Positions 8,822 to 16,911 of a stretch of DNA of 64,000 nt are shown one piece after another; the first letter of the stretch is position 1, and every line of letters begins with the position of its first letter. Source of the stretch: Zhongshania aquimaris (GTDB taxonomy: Bacteria > Pseudomonadota > Gammaproteobacteria > Pseudomonadales > Spongiibacteraceae). Under the pieces are notes generated by a model. The model saw nothing but the letters and a program-made list of their open reading frames with translations. It searched no databases and had not been told where the DNA came from. The stretch lies in NCBI RefSeq assembly GCF_019312595.1, contig NZ_JAHWDQ010000004.1:248001-312000 (forward strand), in the 5' to 3' direction. Position numbers and translations under genes: made by a program.

Positions 8822-10078
8822 ATGAAGTCAGCAACACCGGTGAATGACTCCAAAGGATCATTTCTAGGTTGGAGAATGGCAGGCATTGGCTTTTTCAGCC
8901 AAAACCTCAGTATTAGTGCGACTTTCGGAGTATACAGCCTCTTTTTTATCCCATTAATGAATGAGTTTTCAGCGTCACGATCCGTCATATCATCCGGTAT
9001 CGCCATACTGACATTAATCATGGGGCTAATGTCGCCACTCGTAGGCGGGCTTCTTGATCGATTTTCAATACGAAAGATAATGCTGATTGGCGCTACATTG
9101 CTTGGAGTCGGATTTATAACTGCGTCCCAATCCCAATCCGTTTACGTATTTTTAGCTGTATACGCCCTTTTGATAGCGCCGGGCTTAACCATGGCGGGCC
9201 CACTTTCTGTGGCGACACTAACCAGCAACTGGTTCGATCATAAGCGTGGCCTTGTTATTGGACTAGTTAATGTTCCCCTATTCAATGTTTGTATGCCAAT
9301 TCTCGTGGCGATGCTCATAATTCAATACGGATGGAGAGTTACTTTTATATGTATTGGAATGCTATTCCTTTTACTTATACCGCTTCTCACACGCATTGTC
9401 AGTCGCCCAAGTGATGTCAACCAACTACCTTACGGTGCATCGCCAGAAAACCACGACACCGCGGCAACATCAACTATCTCCACTTATTTAACAAAAAAAG
9501 ATCTGATAAGAATTCCCTCGTATTGGCTGCATATTATTGCCTTTGGACTGATAACCTCAGGCGGAATTGTGTTTATAACTCACATCATTCCATTCAGCAC
9601 AGACTACGGTATCTCTGAATCCCAGGCGTCATTATTGCTTTCTATTAACGGCATCTCCGGCATGGTCGGTGCGATCCTTTTCGGTTGGCTTGCCGATAAA
9701 TTTAAGCCGAATTACTCACTTGCGCTAGCGGCATTTATTCAGGTAATTCTCTGGGCTTCACTAACGCTACGGCCTCCATTTGAACTGTTATCGCTAATCG
9801 TACTGGGAATTGGACTCTCAGGTGGAGGTGCTCTACCCGCCTTTTACTCATTAATTGCGAGTAAATTTGGCACACCCTCTTTCGGGACAGCTATTGGATT
9901 AGCGTCAATCCTTGTACTGCCTCTTAATTTTGGATCCCCCATACTATCTGGCTTCCTTTTTGACCAAACAGGAAGCTATGACATCTCATTCAAAATACAT
10001 ATTCTATTTTTCGTCATTTCCTTCTTATATCTGGCATCCAGCAATGCAAAACCACACGAGGCAGTCACTTTAAAATGA
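8822..10078 (+). CDS. Major facilitator superfamily transporter, monocarboxylate-porter-like
   Basis: Membrane protein of 418 residues with about twelve hydrophobic segments. The loop between helices 2 and 3 reads GGLLDRFSIRKIMLIG, an MFS signature (G-x3-D-R-x-G/S-R/K), repeated in the second half as FGWLADKFKPN. The motif NWFDHKRGLVIGLVN after helix 4 is typical of the monocarboxylate/oxalate-formate porter group. It lies 258 bases downstream of the esterase on the same strand and closes the catabolic cluster, so it probably imports the substrate or exports a product across the inner membrane. The gap before it shows no clear terminator. Confidence 0.85.
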   Translation: MKSATPVNDSKGSFLGWRMAGIGFFSQNLSISATFGVYSLFFIPLMNEFSASRSVISSGIAILTLIMGLMSPLVGGLLDRFSIRKIMLIGATLLGVGFITASQSQSVYVFLAVYALLIAPGLTMAGPLSVATLTSNWFDHKRGLVIGLVNVPLFNVCMPILVAMLIIQYGWRVTFICIGMLFLLLIPLLTRIVSRPSDVNQLPYGASPENHDTAATSTISTYLTKKDLIRIPSYWLHIIAFGLITSGGIVFITHIIPFSTDYGISESQASLLLSINGISGMVGAILFGWLADKFKPNYSLALAAFIQVILWASLTLRPPFELLSLIVLGIGLSGGGALPAFYSLIASKFGTPSFGTAIGLASILVLPLNFGSPILSGFLFDQTGSYDISFKIHILFFVISFLYLASSNAKPHEAVTLK

Positions 10079-10260
10079 CACCTCGTATCTTACTCTTCGC
10101 CAAGCTGCTCTTATCTAGCTGGCGGTACACCTTGGGTTTTGCCGACGGTCCAAATGAAGTTCACCATCTATCAACAGCTCGGTTTGCAACAAAAGGCATT
10201 CAGTTGGGCCTTGGAGAAGCTGCGGTTTATCTCACTTCCCCACATAGGGGGATCGCATAA
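10075..10260 (+). pseudogene. Acyl-CoA dehydrogenase C-terminal remnant
   Basis: A 61-codon frame overlaps the MFS stop by four bases. Its middle reads TLGFADGPNEVHHLSTARF, which matches the signature at the very C-terminus of ACAD10/11-type acyl-CoA dehydrogenases (ADGPDEVHxxxIARxE). Nothing resembling the rest of that roughly 400-residue enzyme lies upstream, where the MFS gene sits. I therefore read it as a fragment left by deletion or rearrangement at the boundary between the catabolic cluster and the transhydrogenase operon. The start at 10075 is arbitrary; the supported part is about 10126-10200. Confidence 0.5.
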
Positions 10261-10349
10261 CACCGATACTAAACGAACGAATTTCACCACATTTAATGAA
10301 CATCGCCTTCAGCACTAGATATGAATTTGTTATTTAAGGAATTTTATAA

Positions 10350-11483
10350 ATGCGCATAGGAATCCCAAAAGAACTCGCGAGCGGCGAAAACCGCGTTGCG
10401 ATCATTCCGACAGATGCCAAAAAGCTAATCAGGGCCGGTGCAACGATTCAAATCGAAGCGGGCTTGGGCTTAGGCAGCGGTTTTAGCGACGAGGAATACA
10501 CCGACGCTGGCGCCACTGTTACCGCTGACCGCAATACCGTGCTGTCCAGCTCCGATATTATTTTACGTATCAGCAAGCCAACGCTCGATGAAATCGGACA
10601 AATGAAATCCGGCTGCATCCACGTCAGCTATCTGGATCCATTTAACGAACACAGCTTAATTAAAGCGTTTCGTGATCGCGGCGTTAGCGCCATCAGCATG
10701 GAAATGATTCCACGCTCTACGCGCTCACAAAAGATGGACGCACTGAGTTCGCAAGCAAGTTTGGCGGGTTACGTGATGGTATTGCTTGCCACCACAAGAT
10801 TGCCCCGCATTCTGCCTATGATGATGACACCCGCGGGTACCTTAAAGCCCTCTACCGTCTTCATCATCGGTGCTGGCGTCGCCGGTCTGCAAGCCATTGC
10901 AACCGCAAAACGCCTCGGCGCCAAAGTGGTTGCGTTTGACACCCGCTCGGTTGTTGCCGAGCAGGTCCGCTCACTGGGCGGCAAATTCCTCGATATCGAT
11001 CTAGGCGAAACCGGCCAGACCAAAGACGGCTACGCGGTTGCCCTCACCGAAGAGCAAATGAAGCTGCAGCTTGAAGGCCAAAAGAAGCAAATTGCGGAAT
11101 CTGACATTGTCATCACCACCGCCCAACTGTTTGGTCGCAAACCCCCTGTGCTTATCACCAGCGACATGATCAAGGGTATGAAGCCCGGTTCTGTGATTGT
11201 CGATATGGCAGCGGAAAGCGGCGGCAACGTTGAAGGCTCGGTAGCAGGCCAGACCGTGGTGGTTGACGGTGTGACAATTATCGGCGACGGCAACTGGTCT
11301 AACTTTGTTAGCCGCGATGCCAGCCAAATGTATTCGTCCAACCTCTTCAACCTCGTTGATGAAGGCTGGAACGGCGATGACAAGAAAATGGTTATCGACA
11401 TGGAAAACGATATTCTGCAGGGCTGTGTGATTACCCACGGCGGCGAGATCGTTAACGAAACCATTAAAAACCTGATTAACTAG
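10350..11483 (+). CDS. pntAA: NAD(P) transhydrogenase subunit alpha, part 1 (dI, NAD(H)-binding)
   Basis: Soluble NAD(H)-binding domain of the proton-translocating transhydrogenase, 377 residues, in the split-alpha form. The N-terminus MRIGIPKE is the family start, and the Rossmann motif VFIIGAGVAGLQAIATAKRLGA is near residue 175. RYLDPF-type and QM/SRDASQMYSSN segments are also present. AAGGA precedes the ATG by about ten bases. With the next two genes it forms a complete PntAA-PntAB-PntB enzyme that uses proton-motive force to make NADPH. NADPH would serve the many SDR and flavin reductases nearby. Codon use is GC-richer (by eye) than the cluster upstream. Confidence 0.95.
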   Translation: MRIGIPKELASGENRVAIIPTDAKKLIRAGATIQIEAGLGLGSGFSDEEYTDAGATVTADRNTVLSSSDIILRISKPTLDEIGQMKSGCIHVSYLDPFNEHSLIKAFRDRGVSAISMEMIPRSTRSQKMDALSSQASLAGYVMVLLATTRLPRILPMMMTPAGTLKPSTVFIIGAGVAGLQAIATAKRLGAKVVAFDTRSVVAEQVRSLGGKFLDIDLGETGQTKDGYAVALTEEQMKLQLEGQKKQIAESDIVITTAQLFGRKPPVLITSDMIKGMKPGSVIVDMAAESGGNVEGSVAGQTVVVDGVTIIGDGNWSNFVSRDASQMYSSNLFNLVDEGWNGDDKKMVIDMENDILQGCVITHGGEIVNETIKNLIN

Positions 11484-11492
11484 GAGAAGATG

Positions 11493-11780
11493 ATGGAAAT
11501 TGTATTTCTCGCTTTCATCTTAATGCTGTCTATATTTTTAGGCTTTGAGCTGATCAATAAAGTCCCTGCCACCCTGCACACACCACTGATGTCAGGTTCA
11601 AACGCGATCTCGGGTATTACCCTCGTCGGCGCACTGACCTCGGCCGGCGCTGAACACGCGGTACTGTCCACTATTCTTGGCACCATTGCGGTGACAATGG
11701 CCACCATTAACGTGATCGGCGGCTATATGGTAACTGACCGCATGCTGGCTATGTTCAAGAAAAAAGGGAGCGCTAAGTAA
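11493..11780 (+). CDS. pntAB: NAD(P) transhydrogenase subunit alpha, part 2 (membrane)
   Basis: Small membrane subunit of about 95 residues with three to four hydrophobic helices, including VPATLHTPLMSGSNAISGI, the conserved loop of the dII domain. The start is the second of two adjacent ATGs, placed six bases after GGAG. Its stop codon overlaps the ATG of pntB (TAATG), indicating translational coupling. It forms part of the proton channel together with PntB. Confidence 0.95.
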   Translation: MEIVFLAFILMLSIFLGFELINKVPATLHTPLMSGSNAISGITLVGALTSAGAEHAVLSTILGTIAVTMATINVIGGYMVTDRMLAMFKKKGSAK

Positions 11781-13153
11781 TGGGTATCGAATTACTGGTT
11801 AACCTGTCCTATGTGGCAGCGGCCGTGCTGTTTATTTTTGGTCTTAAAATGCTGGGGTCACCAGCGACTGCGCGCAAAGGCAACCTGGTCTCTGCGCTGG
11901 GTATGTTTATCGCGGTTGTTATCACTCTGCTTGATCAAAGCATTATTGACTACAAATGGATTATCGCCGGTGTTGTAGTCGGCGGTCTCATTGGCGCCCT
12001 CGTTGCGCGCCGCGTCGAAATGACCGGCATGCCGGAAATGGTGGCGCTGTTCAATGGCTTTGGTGGTGTTGCCAGCTTGTTCGTGGGCTGGGCGGCACTT
12101 TACGGCTTTGAAGCAACGACCTTTGAACTGATCACCATCGTTCTGTCGATTCTGATCGGCGGCGTGACGTTCTCGGGCAGTATGGTTGCCTGGGGCAAGC
12201 TCAGCGAGCGTATCTCTGGTAAAGCAATGGTCTTTAGTGGTCAGCGTATTTTTAACATTTTGCTGATTATCGCCATCATCGCCGCGTCTGTGATGTTTAC
12301 CATTAGCACGGGCCCCGCCACCTCCATATATCTGTATGTGGTGATTGGCCTGTCGTTGCTACTGGGTATCATGCTGGTTATCCCTATCGGCGGTGCCGAT
12401 ATGCCAGTGGTTATCTCTCTGCTAAACAGCTACTCAGGCTTAGCGGCCTGTGCGGCGGGTATCGCGATCAACAACATCATCCTGATCGTAGCCGGTGCAC
12501 TGGTTGGTGCCAGCGGTATTATCCTGACGCAAATCATGTGTAAGGCAATGAACCGCTCGCTGAGCAATGTCTTGTTCAGCGGCTTCAGCGCCGTGTCTGC
12601 AGGTGGCGCGGCAGCGAAGATCGAAGGTGAAGCCAAGGCCATGACAGCTGAAGACGCCTACTACGTGCTCGAAGCGGCTGCCAGCGTTGTTATCGTGCCC
12701 GGTTACGGTATGGCGGTTGCCCAAGCTCAGCACGTGGTCAAAGAGCTACAAGAGTTACTGGAAAAGAATGGCGCCGAAGTAGTTTACGCTATTCACCCTG
12801 TTGCTGGCCGTATGCCAGGTCACATGAACGTTCTGCTTGCAGAAGCTGACGTGTCTTATGACCTGCTACTGGAAATGGATGCAATCAACCCGCGCATGGA
12901 CACCTTCGACGTGGCGATTGTTATCGGCGCCAACGACGTGGTTAACCCTGCCGCTCGCGAGATGGAGGGCAGCCCGATTTACGGTATGCCGGTCATTAAC
13001 GTCGACATGGCGCGCAATGTGTTTGTGATGAAGCGCTCAATGGCATCAGGCTTTGCCGGTATCGACAACCCGCTGTTCTTTAAAGAGAACACGCGGATGC
13101 TGTTCGGTGATGCGAAAGAAATGCTGGGTAATATTATTAAAGCGTTTAGCTAA
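11780..13153 (+). CDS. pntB: NAD(P) transhydrogenase subunit beta (membrane dII + NADP(H)-binding dIII)
   Basis: Subunit of 457 residues. The first 260 or so are hydrophobic helices (MPEMVALFNGFGGVAS, IPIGGADMPVVISLLNSYSG). The C-terminal dIII NADP(H)-binding domain has VPGYGMAVAQAQH near residue 310, HPVAGRMPGHMNVLLAEA, VIGANDVVNPAA and the terminal KRSMASGFAGIDNPLF. All are family hallmarks and the length is normal. It is the last gene of the pnt operon and is followed by a strong intrinsic terminator. Confidence 0.96.
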   Translation: MGIELLVNLSYVAAAVLFIFGLKMLGSPATARKGNLVSALGMFIAVVITLLDQSIIDYKWIIAGVVVGGLIGALVARRVEMTGMPEMVALFNGFGGVASLFVGWAALYGFEATTFELITIVLSILIGGVTFSGSMVAWGKLSERISGKAMVFSGQRIFNILLIIAIIAASVMFTISTGPATSIYLYVVIGLSLLLGIMLVIPIGGADMPVVISLLNSYSGLAACAAGIAINNIILIVAGALVGASGIILTQIMCKAMNRSLSNVLFSGFSAVSAGGAAAKIEGEAKAMTAEDAYYVLEAAASVVIVPGYGMAVAQAQHVVKELQELLEKNGAEVVYAIHPVAGRMPGHMNVLLAEADVSYDLLLEMDAINPRMDTFDVAIVIGANDVVNPAAREMEGSPIYGMPVINVDMARNVFVMKRSMASGFAGIDNPLFFKENTRMLFGDAKEMLGNIIKAFS

Positions 13154-13178
13154 GCACTTCGCTTAAGGCTAAACGAGA

Positions 13179-13206
13179 AACGGGCTCCTAGGAGCCCGTT
13201 TTTTAT
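13179..13206 (+). terminator. Intrinsic terminator of the pnt operon
   Basis: A perfect 22-base palindrome (arms AACGGGCTCCT / AGGAGCCCGTT) begins 25 bases after the pntB stop and runs directly into a T-rich tail (TTTTTTA). It is the usual rho-independent form for the plus strand and separates pnt from the convergent operon ending at 13292. Confidence 0.93.
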
Positions 13207-13291
13207 AGCTAAGATTTGCTAATCGTCATTAACGCCAGCGCTGAGTAAAGGCAACAGTCGGCTCAGTAAATCCCGAATCTGAACTTTATAT

Positions 13292-14203
13292 CTAAGGCTT
13301 TTTTCCAGACTCCAACCAAATAGAAAAAGAAGCAAACAGTGACCCGGTTATGTTCAACCAAACGCTGAATATGGCACCAGGCAAAGCCACTGCGGGGGTG
13401 AATAGCTTCAATGCCAGGGCAGTCGCCAAACCGGAATTTTGCATCCCTACTTCGATTGCAATCGTGCGACTAACAACACGATCAAAACCAAGCAATCTAG
13501 GCCCCAAATAACCTAACGCCAGTCCGCTAACATTATGTAACAAGGTCGCCGCGCCCACCGTCAAAATAGCAATACCAAGACTGTCAGCATTTAAAGACAC
13601 GACAATAGCGATAATCACAAGAATAATAGCTGTCGCTATTGGTGCCAAGTAAGCTTGAAGCGGGCGCAAATAATGACCAGCATAATGATTTAATAAAACG
13701 CCAAAGCTTACTGGGAGCAAGATAATCTGAACCAAGCTCATAATCATATCTTTGGCGGGAACAGGCACAGTCTCACCTAAAGCAACAGACATGATAAACG
13801 GCGTCATCAACACGCTCATTACGGTCGAGATTGCCGTCATTGATACTGATAATGCCACATTGCCCTTCGCCAGATACGCCATTACATTGGAAGAGGTTCC
13901 TCCAGCAACAGACCCCACTAGCACCAGGCCAGTAGTATATTCCTGGTCTAACTTCAGTAGTGCAGCTACCAATAGCGCCACAATGGGCATGACCGTAAAC
14001 TGCAAAACAATGCCTAAAACCATCGCGCCTCGATAAGCCCGAATTTTAATAAAATCCTCGGGTTTTAACGTAATTCCCATGCAGCTCATAACCACAACTA
14101 ACAGCGGCACAATTGCGTCTTTTAAAGGAGCAATTAATTCGGGGTTTAAATAACCTATAAGCGCAGCTATTGGCGCGAGAATAGGGAATAATATTAACAG
14201 CAT
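13292..14203 (-). CDS. Bile acid:sodium symporter (BASS) family transporter
   Basis: About 303 residues with nine to ten hydrophobic segments. Family motifs are GSVAGGTSSNVMAYLAKGN near residue 100 and IAIEVGMQNSGLATALALK near 250, the two crossing regions that bind sodium and substrate in BASS proteins. The start is the ATG at 14203 after GGGGATATTT; a TTG at 14215 is less likely. It is the last gene of a minus-strand operon with an exported metallo-hydrolase and an FAD 2-hydroxyacid dehydrogenase. That suggests import of an organic anion, perhaps the hydroxy acid the hydrolase releases in the periplasm. Known BASS substrates include bile acids, pyruvate and glycolate, so the substrate is open. 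Confidence 0.88.
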   Translation of the reverse strand: MLLILFPILAPIAALIGYLNPELIAPLKDAIVPLLVVVMSCMGITLKPEDFIKIRAYRGAMVLGIVLQFTVMPIVALLVAALLKLDQEYTTGLVLVGSVAGGTSSNVMAYLAKGNVALSVSMTAISTVMSVLMTPFIMSVALGETVPVPAKDMIMSLVQIILLPVSFGVLLNHYAGHYLRPLQAYLAPIATAIILVIIAIVVSLNADSLGIAILTVGAATLLHNVSGLALGYLGPRLLGFDRVVSRTIAIEVGMQNSGLATALALKLFTPAVALPGAIFSVWLNITGSLFASFSIWLESGKKP

Positions 14204-14236
14204 AAATATCCCCAAACCGCGCCAGCAAATAGCATT

Positions 14237-15634
14237 CTATACATCAAATATTTTTCCTCTATTGAGGATGTTCAGAGGATCAAGCGCACGCTTAAGCACT
14301 TTCATCAAATCCAGCTCTTCGATACTGCGATTCTTAAGCAACCAACTTTTTTTCTCCGTCCCGATGCCATGTTCTGCAGAAATAGAACCCGCATATTTCT
14401 CCAGCGGTTTGTAAACTTGCTCGTCAGACTGCCCGTGTAAATCTTCGCCTGCCGAATTGGGTGTTATAAATAAATGGAGATTCCCGTCGCCCATATGGCC
14501 CATGATATAACACTTACTTTGCGGCCACAGCTTATCCAGGCCCTGTTTAACCGCCGCCACATAGTCCTCCATATACTTAATCGGTAAACTTACATCGTAA
14601 AGAAAAGTTGGCTGCGGCTTAACGATCGCGTCGAAATCTTCGCGAATATCCCACAACGCTCGGCGCTCTGACTCGGATTTAGGAATAATGGCATCAACAA
14701 CCAGGCCAGCTTCCATGGCAGACTCCATCGCCGCAATAAAGCGTGGACCGTCACCTTCAGCGTCTGCACCAGCAGCTTCTAACAACACGTAGAAGGCGTA
14801 ATCTCGCCCCATTGGAGCCCGATGCCAACCTGGCTCAGTCACTGCGTGAAAGTAATCTCCCCACATCACTTCGTATGCATTCAGCGCCGCACCTAGATCA
14901 CCCTGCAAGCGGCTCAGCAATTTAGTCACTGAGGCGAAATCATCAACTGCCACCAAGCACGTATTGCGGCTGCGCGTCTGCTGCTGCAGTTTCAACGACA
15001 CGCGAGTAACAATACCAAGCGTACCTTCAGTGCCGATAAATAATTGTTTTAAGTCATATCCCGCATTGTTTTTTAGCATGCGGTTCATCGATGACATGAT
15101 TGTCCCGTCGGCAAGCACTACTTCCAAGCCAAGCACCTGATCACGCATCATGCCGTATCTAATAACATTGATGCCGCCCGCATTGGTAGCAACGTTTCCA
15201 CCGATCGTGCAACTACCCCTTGCACCCAAATCTAATGGAAAATACAGACCCTGCTCACTCACAGCCTCTTGCAGATACTGCAAAGTCACGCCCGCCTCAA
15301 CTATTACTGTAGAACCAACCGCATCAATCTCTTCAATTGAGTTCATCTTTTCCAGCGAGATAATGACATCTTGATTATTTACCGTAGTTCCTTCTACACA
15401 GCCGGTGAGCCCACCATGGGTGACAACAGTTTGACCAAACTGATGACATAATTTCATCGCTGCGCTGAGCTGTTCAGTATTATGTGGTTTTAATAGGGCT
15501 ATGCCTTGCATTGGCGAACTGTCCCAGTAACTACTCGCCCTCTCCCGCAGGGCGTCACCGCTCAACACACAGTCTTTACCCAACAACAGCTCTAACTGGC
15601 TCAATAAATTTTCTGGCTGCTTTATATCAGTCAT
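14237..15634 (-). CDS. FAD-binding 2-hydroxyacid dehydrogenase (GlcD/D-lactate dehydrogenase type)
   Basis: Flavoprotein of about 465 residues in the vanillyl-alcohol oxidase/GlcD family. The FAD-binding core is TVVTHGGLTGCVEGTT followed by SLEKMN, GGNVATNAGGINVIRYG and LFIGTEGTLGIVT. The substrate-side metal/base motifs are YIMGHMGDGNLHLFI and SAEHGIGTEKK. Such enzymes oxidise D-2-hydroxy acids to 2-oxo acids with a membrane or flavoprotein acceptor. I chose the ATG at 15634, after AAGGTGAGT, over a longer frame that overlaps the upstream gene. It starts 10 bases after the metallo-hydrolase stop, so the two are co-transcribed. Confidence 0.9.
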   Translation of the reverse strand: MTDIKQPENLLSQLELLLGKDCVLSGDALRERASSYWDSSPMQGIALLKPHNTEQLSAAMKLCHQFGQTVVTHGGLTGCVEGTTVNNQDVIISLEKMNSIEEIDAVGSTVIVEAGVTLQYLQEAVSEQGLYFPLDLGARGSCTIGGNVATNAGGINVIRYGMMRDQVLGLEVVLADGTIMSSMNRMLKNNAGYDLKQLFIGTEGTLGIVTRVSLKLQQQTRSRNTCLVAVDDFASVTKLLSRLQGDLGAALNAYEVMWGDYFHAVTEPGWHRAPMGRDYAFYVLLEAAGADAEGDGPRFIAAMESAMEAGLVVDAIIPKSESERRALWDIREDFDAIVKPQPTFLYDVSLPIKYMEDYVAAVKQGLDKLWPQSKCYIMGHMGDGNLHLFITPNSAGEDLHGQSDEQVYKPLEKYAGSISAEHGIGTEKKSWLLKNRSIEELDLMKVLKRALDPLNILNRGKIFDV

Positions 15635-15644
15635 CGTACTCACC

Positions 15645-16595
15645 TTATTTTGATACTGCTTTAGACGCTGACAGGGCTCGCCATTCATCATCTAATTGTC
15701 GAAGAAATTTAAGCTCATCGTTCTGAATAAACATTGTCCATTCGTCAGGATCGACAAAGGGGTTTACCGCAGGGTTAGCCTTACGCTGCTCCAGCTTGCC
15801 AGACAAATTAAAGAAGAATGGGTGTTGCGCAAGATAGACGTCCGGAGACAAGGAGGCCAATACAGCAAAGGTCTTTTTATAGTCTTCTGCAATATTTGGG
15901 TAAAGCGGGTTATTAAGCAACTTCACACCGGCATTCACTGATGTACCGCCGAGAAAGGCCACCTTATAGTCTTTTTCTCCTTCTCGAATCGTGGTCGTCC
16001 AAGTCGTACAGCCTTTGGTGTGCCCTGGCGTATCGTAGGCATGAATAGTCACGTCACCCAGGGTAAAACTGTCACGATCTTTAATCACGCGGTCAATTGG
16101 CACTGGATCCCAATTCAAGCCCAAAAAAGACACCGCCGACGTATCTTTGCCGCTGGCAATTGATTCAGCATCAAGTCCGAGGGCAACTACTTTGGCAGCA
16201 GTTTGCTTTTGCATATTAGCCAAGCCGCCAACGTGGTCCCAATGGGCATGACTAGAAATAATGTATTTAATATCGCTGAGCTGGAAACCCAAAGATTCGA
16301 TATTATGCTTGATGGCGTCAAACATCATCGGCGTGCCGGCATCCACCAACACCAGCCCTTCTCCAGTATTAATAACGAAAGAAGAAACAGTGGTAGAACC
16401 TATATAATAAATACCACCGATAATATGCACTGGATCCATTGGCTCACTCAATGCGTGTTCGAATCGCTCCTTAGGTGTGTTCTTAATCTTTTCTTTATAC
16501 TTAGCGAGCAACACATCCGAAGGCAATTCAGCAAAACACGGTATTGCGAGAGCGAGCACTATCGCCGCGACGAATATTTGTTTGACTGTTTTCAC
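15645..16595 (-). CDS. Secreted metallo-beta-lactamase-fold hydrolase, subclass B3-like
   Basis: Protein of about 316 residues with a Sec signal peptide (VKTVKQIFVAAIVLALAIP, likely cut after CFA near residue 22). The zinc ligands are HAHWDH (His116, His118, Asp120, His121), His192 in DTPGHTKGCTTW and His258 in QHPFFFN. The TPGHTxGCTTW and AQHPFFF contexts are those of subclass B3 enzymes, not of glyoxalases or lactonases. The start is GTG at 16595 with GGAG nine bases upstream. It heads the operon with the 2-hydroxyacid dehydrogenase and BASS carrier and diverges from a FadR-type regulator. Beta-lactam hydrolysis is possible, but the context suggests a lactone or ester substrate in the periplasm. 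Confidence 0.88.
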   Translation of the reverse strand: MKTVKQIFVAAIVLALAIPCFAELPSDVLLAKYKEKIKNTPKERFEHALSEPMDPVHIIGGIYYIGSTTVSSFVINTGEGLVLVDAGTPMMFDAIKHNIESLGFQLSDIKYIISSHAHWDHVGGLANMQKQTAAKVVALGLDAESIASGKDTSAVSFLGLNWDPVPIDRVIKDRDSFTLGDVTIHAYDTPGHTKGCTTWTTTIREGEKDYKVAFLGGTSVNAGVKLLNNPLYPNIAEDYKKTFAVLASLSPDVYLAQHPFFFNLSGKLEQRKANPAVNPFVDPDEWTMFIQNDELKFLRQLDDEWRALSASKAVSK

Positions 16596-16750
16596 TAGCA
16601 ACTGCTCCTTTTTATATTCCAGCGGCAATGACCTCAAAGCCACCCGAAAACGTATCTAACTAAACTAAAGATAAACTCATGGCTTACATCCAGCTTCACA
16701 GCATTTATTATTTAGCATCTCTAAACATTGGCAATGACATAAACCGCACA

Positions 16751-16770
16751 GCTGTAATACAGGATTACAG
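16751..16770. promoter_or_regulatory. CTGTAAT-N5-ATTACAG inverted repeat
   Basis: The sequence has perfect seven-base arms CTGTAAT and ATTACAG (16752-16770). The internal CTGTAATACAG also occurs at 28326-28336 upstream of a TonB receptor. It lies between the divergent metallo-hydrolase and GntR genes, 43 bases from the stronger palindrome at 16813. Likely a binding site of the FadR-type regulator at 16912 (inference). Confidence 0.5.
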
Positions 16771-16812
16771 TTATATCAAGAATAGTCAAATTAATATACC
16801 CTTTTAAAGCAT

Positions 16813-16828
16813 AACCTGTACACAGGTT
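16813..16828. promoter_or_regulatory. AACCTGT-N2-ACAGGTT palindrome, candidate FadR/GntR operator
   Basis: Perfect seven-base inverted arms with a two-base spacer (AACCTGTACACAGGTT), 84 bases upstream of the GntR start. The same arms, with a three-base spacer, occur at 28259-28275 before the receptor gene. The TGT-N-ACA layout resembles FadR/LldR-family operators (xxTGGT-N3-ACCAxx). Recurrence of the full seven-base arms in a second promoter region of this window makes chance unlikely. Confidence 0.6.
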
Positions 16829-16911
16829 GACTTCCTGACACGCGAGGCTACCTAGCGCTTGGCAGCCTAAGATGCTATCTTCTTAAAACAAAGAATTATG
16901 ATGACCCGCAA

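Noticed and set aside
11001-11438. Two minus-strand frames of about 145 codons opposite pntAA
   Set aside because: Both are antisense shadows of a GC-richer, strongly conserved gene.
16441-16470. TTCGAATC, similar to a tRNA T-loop
   Set aside because: It lies inside the metallo-hydrolase gene, and no acceptor stem or anticodon arm is found around it.
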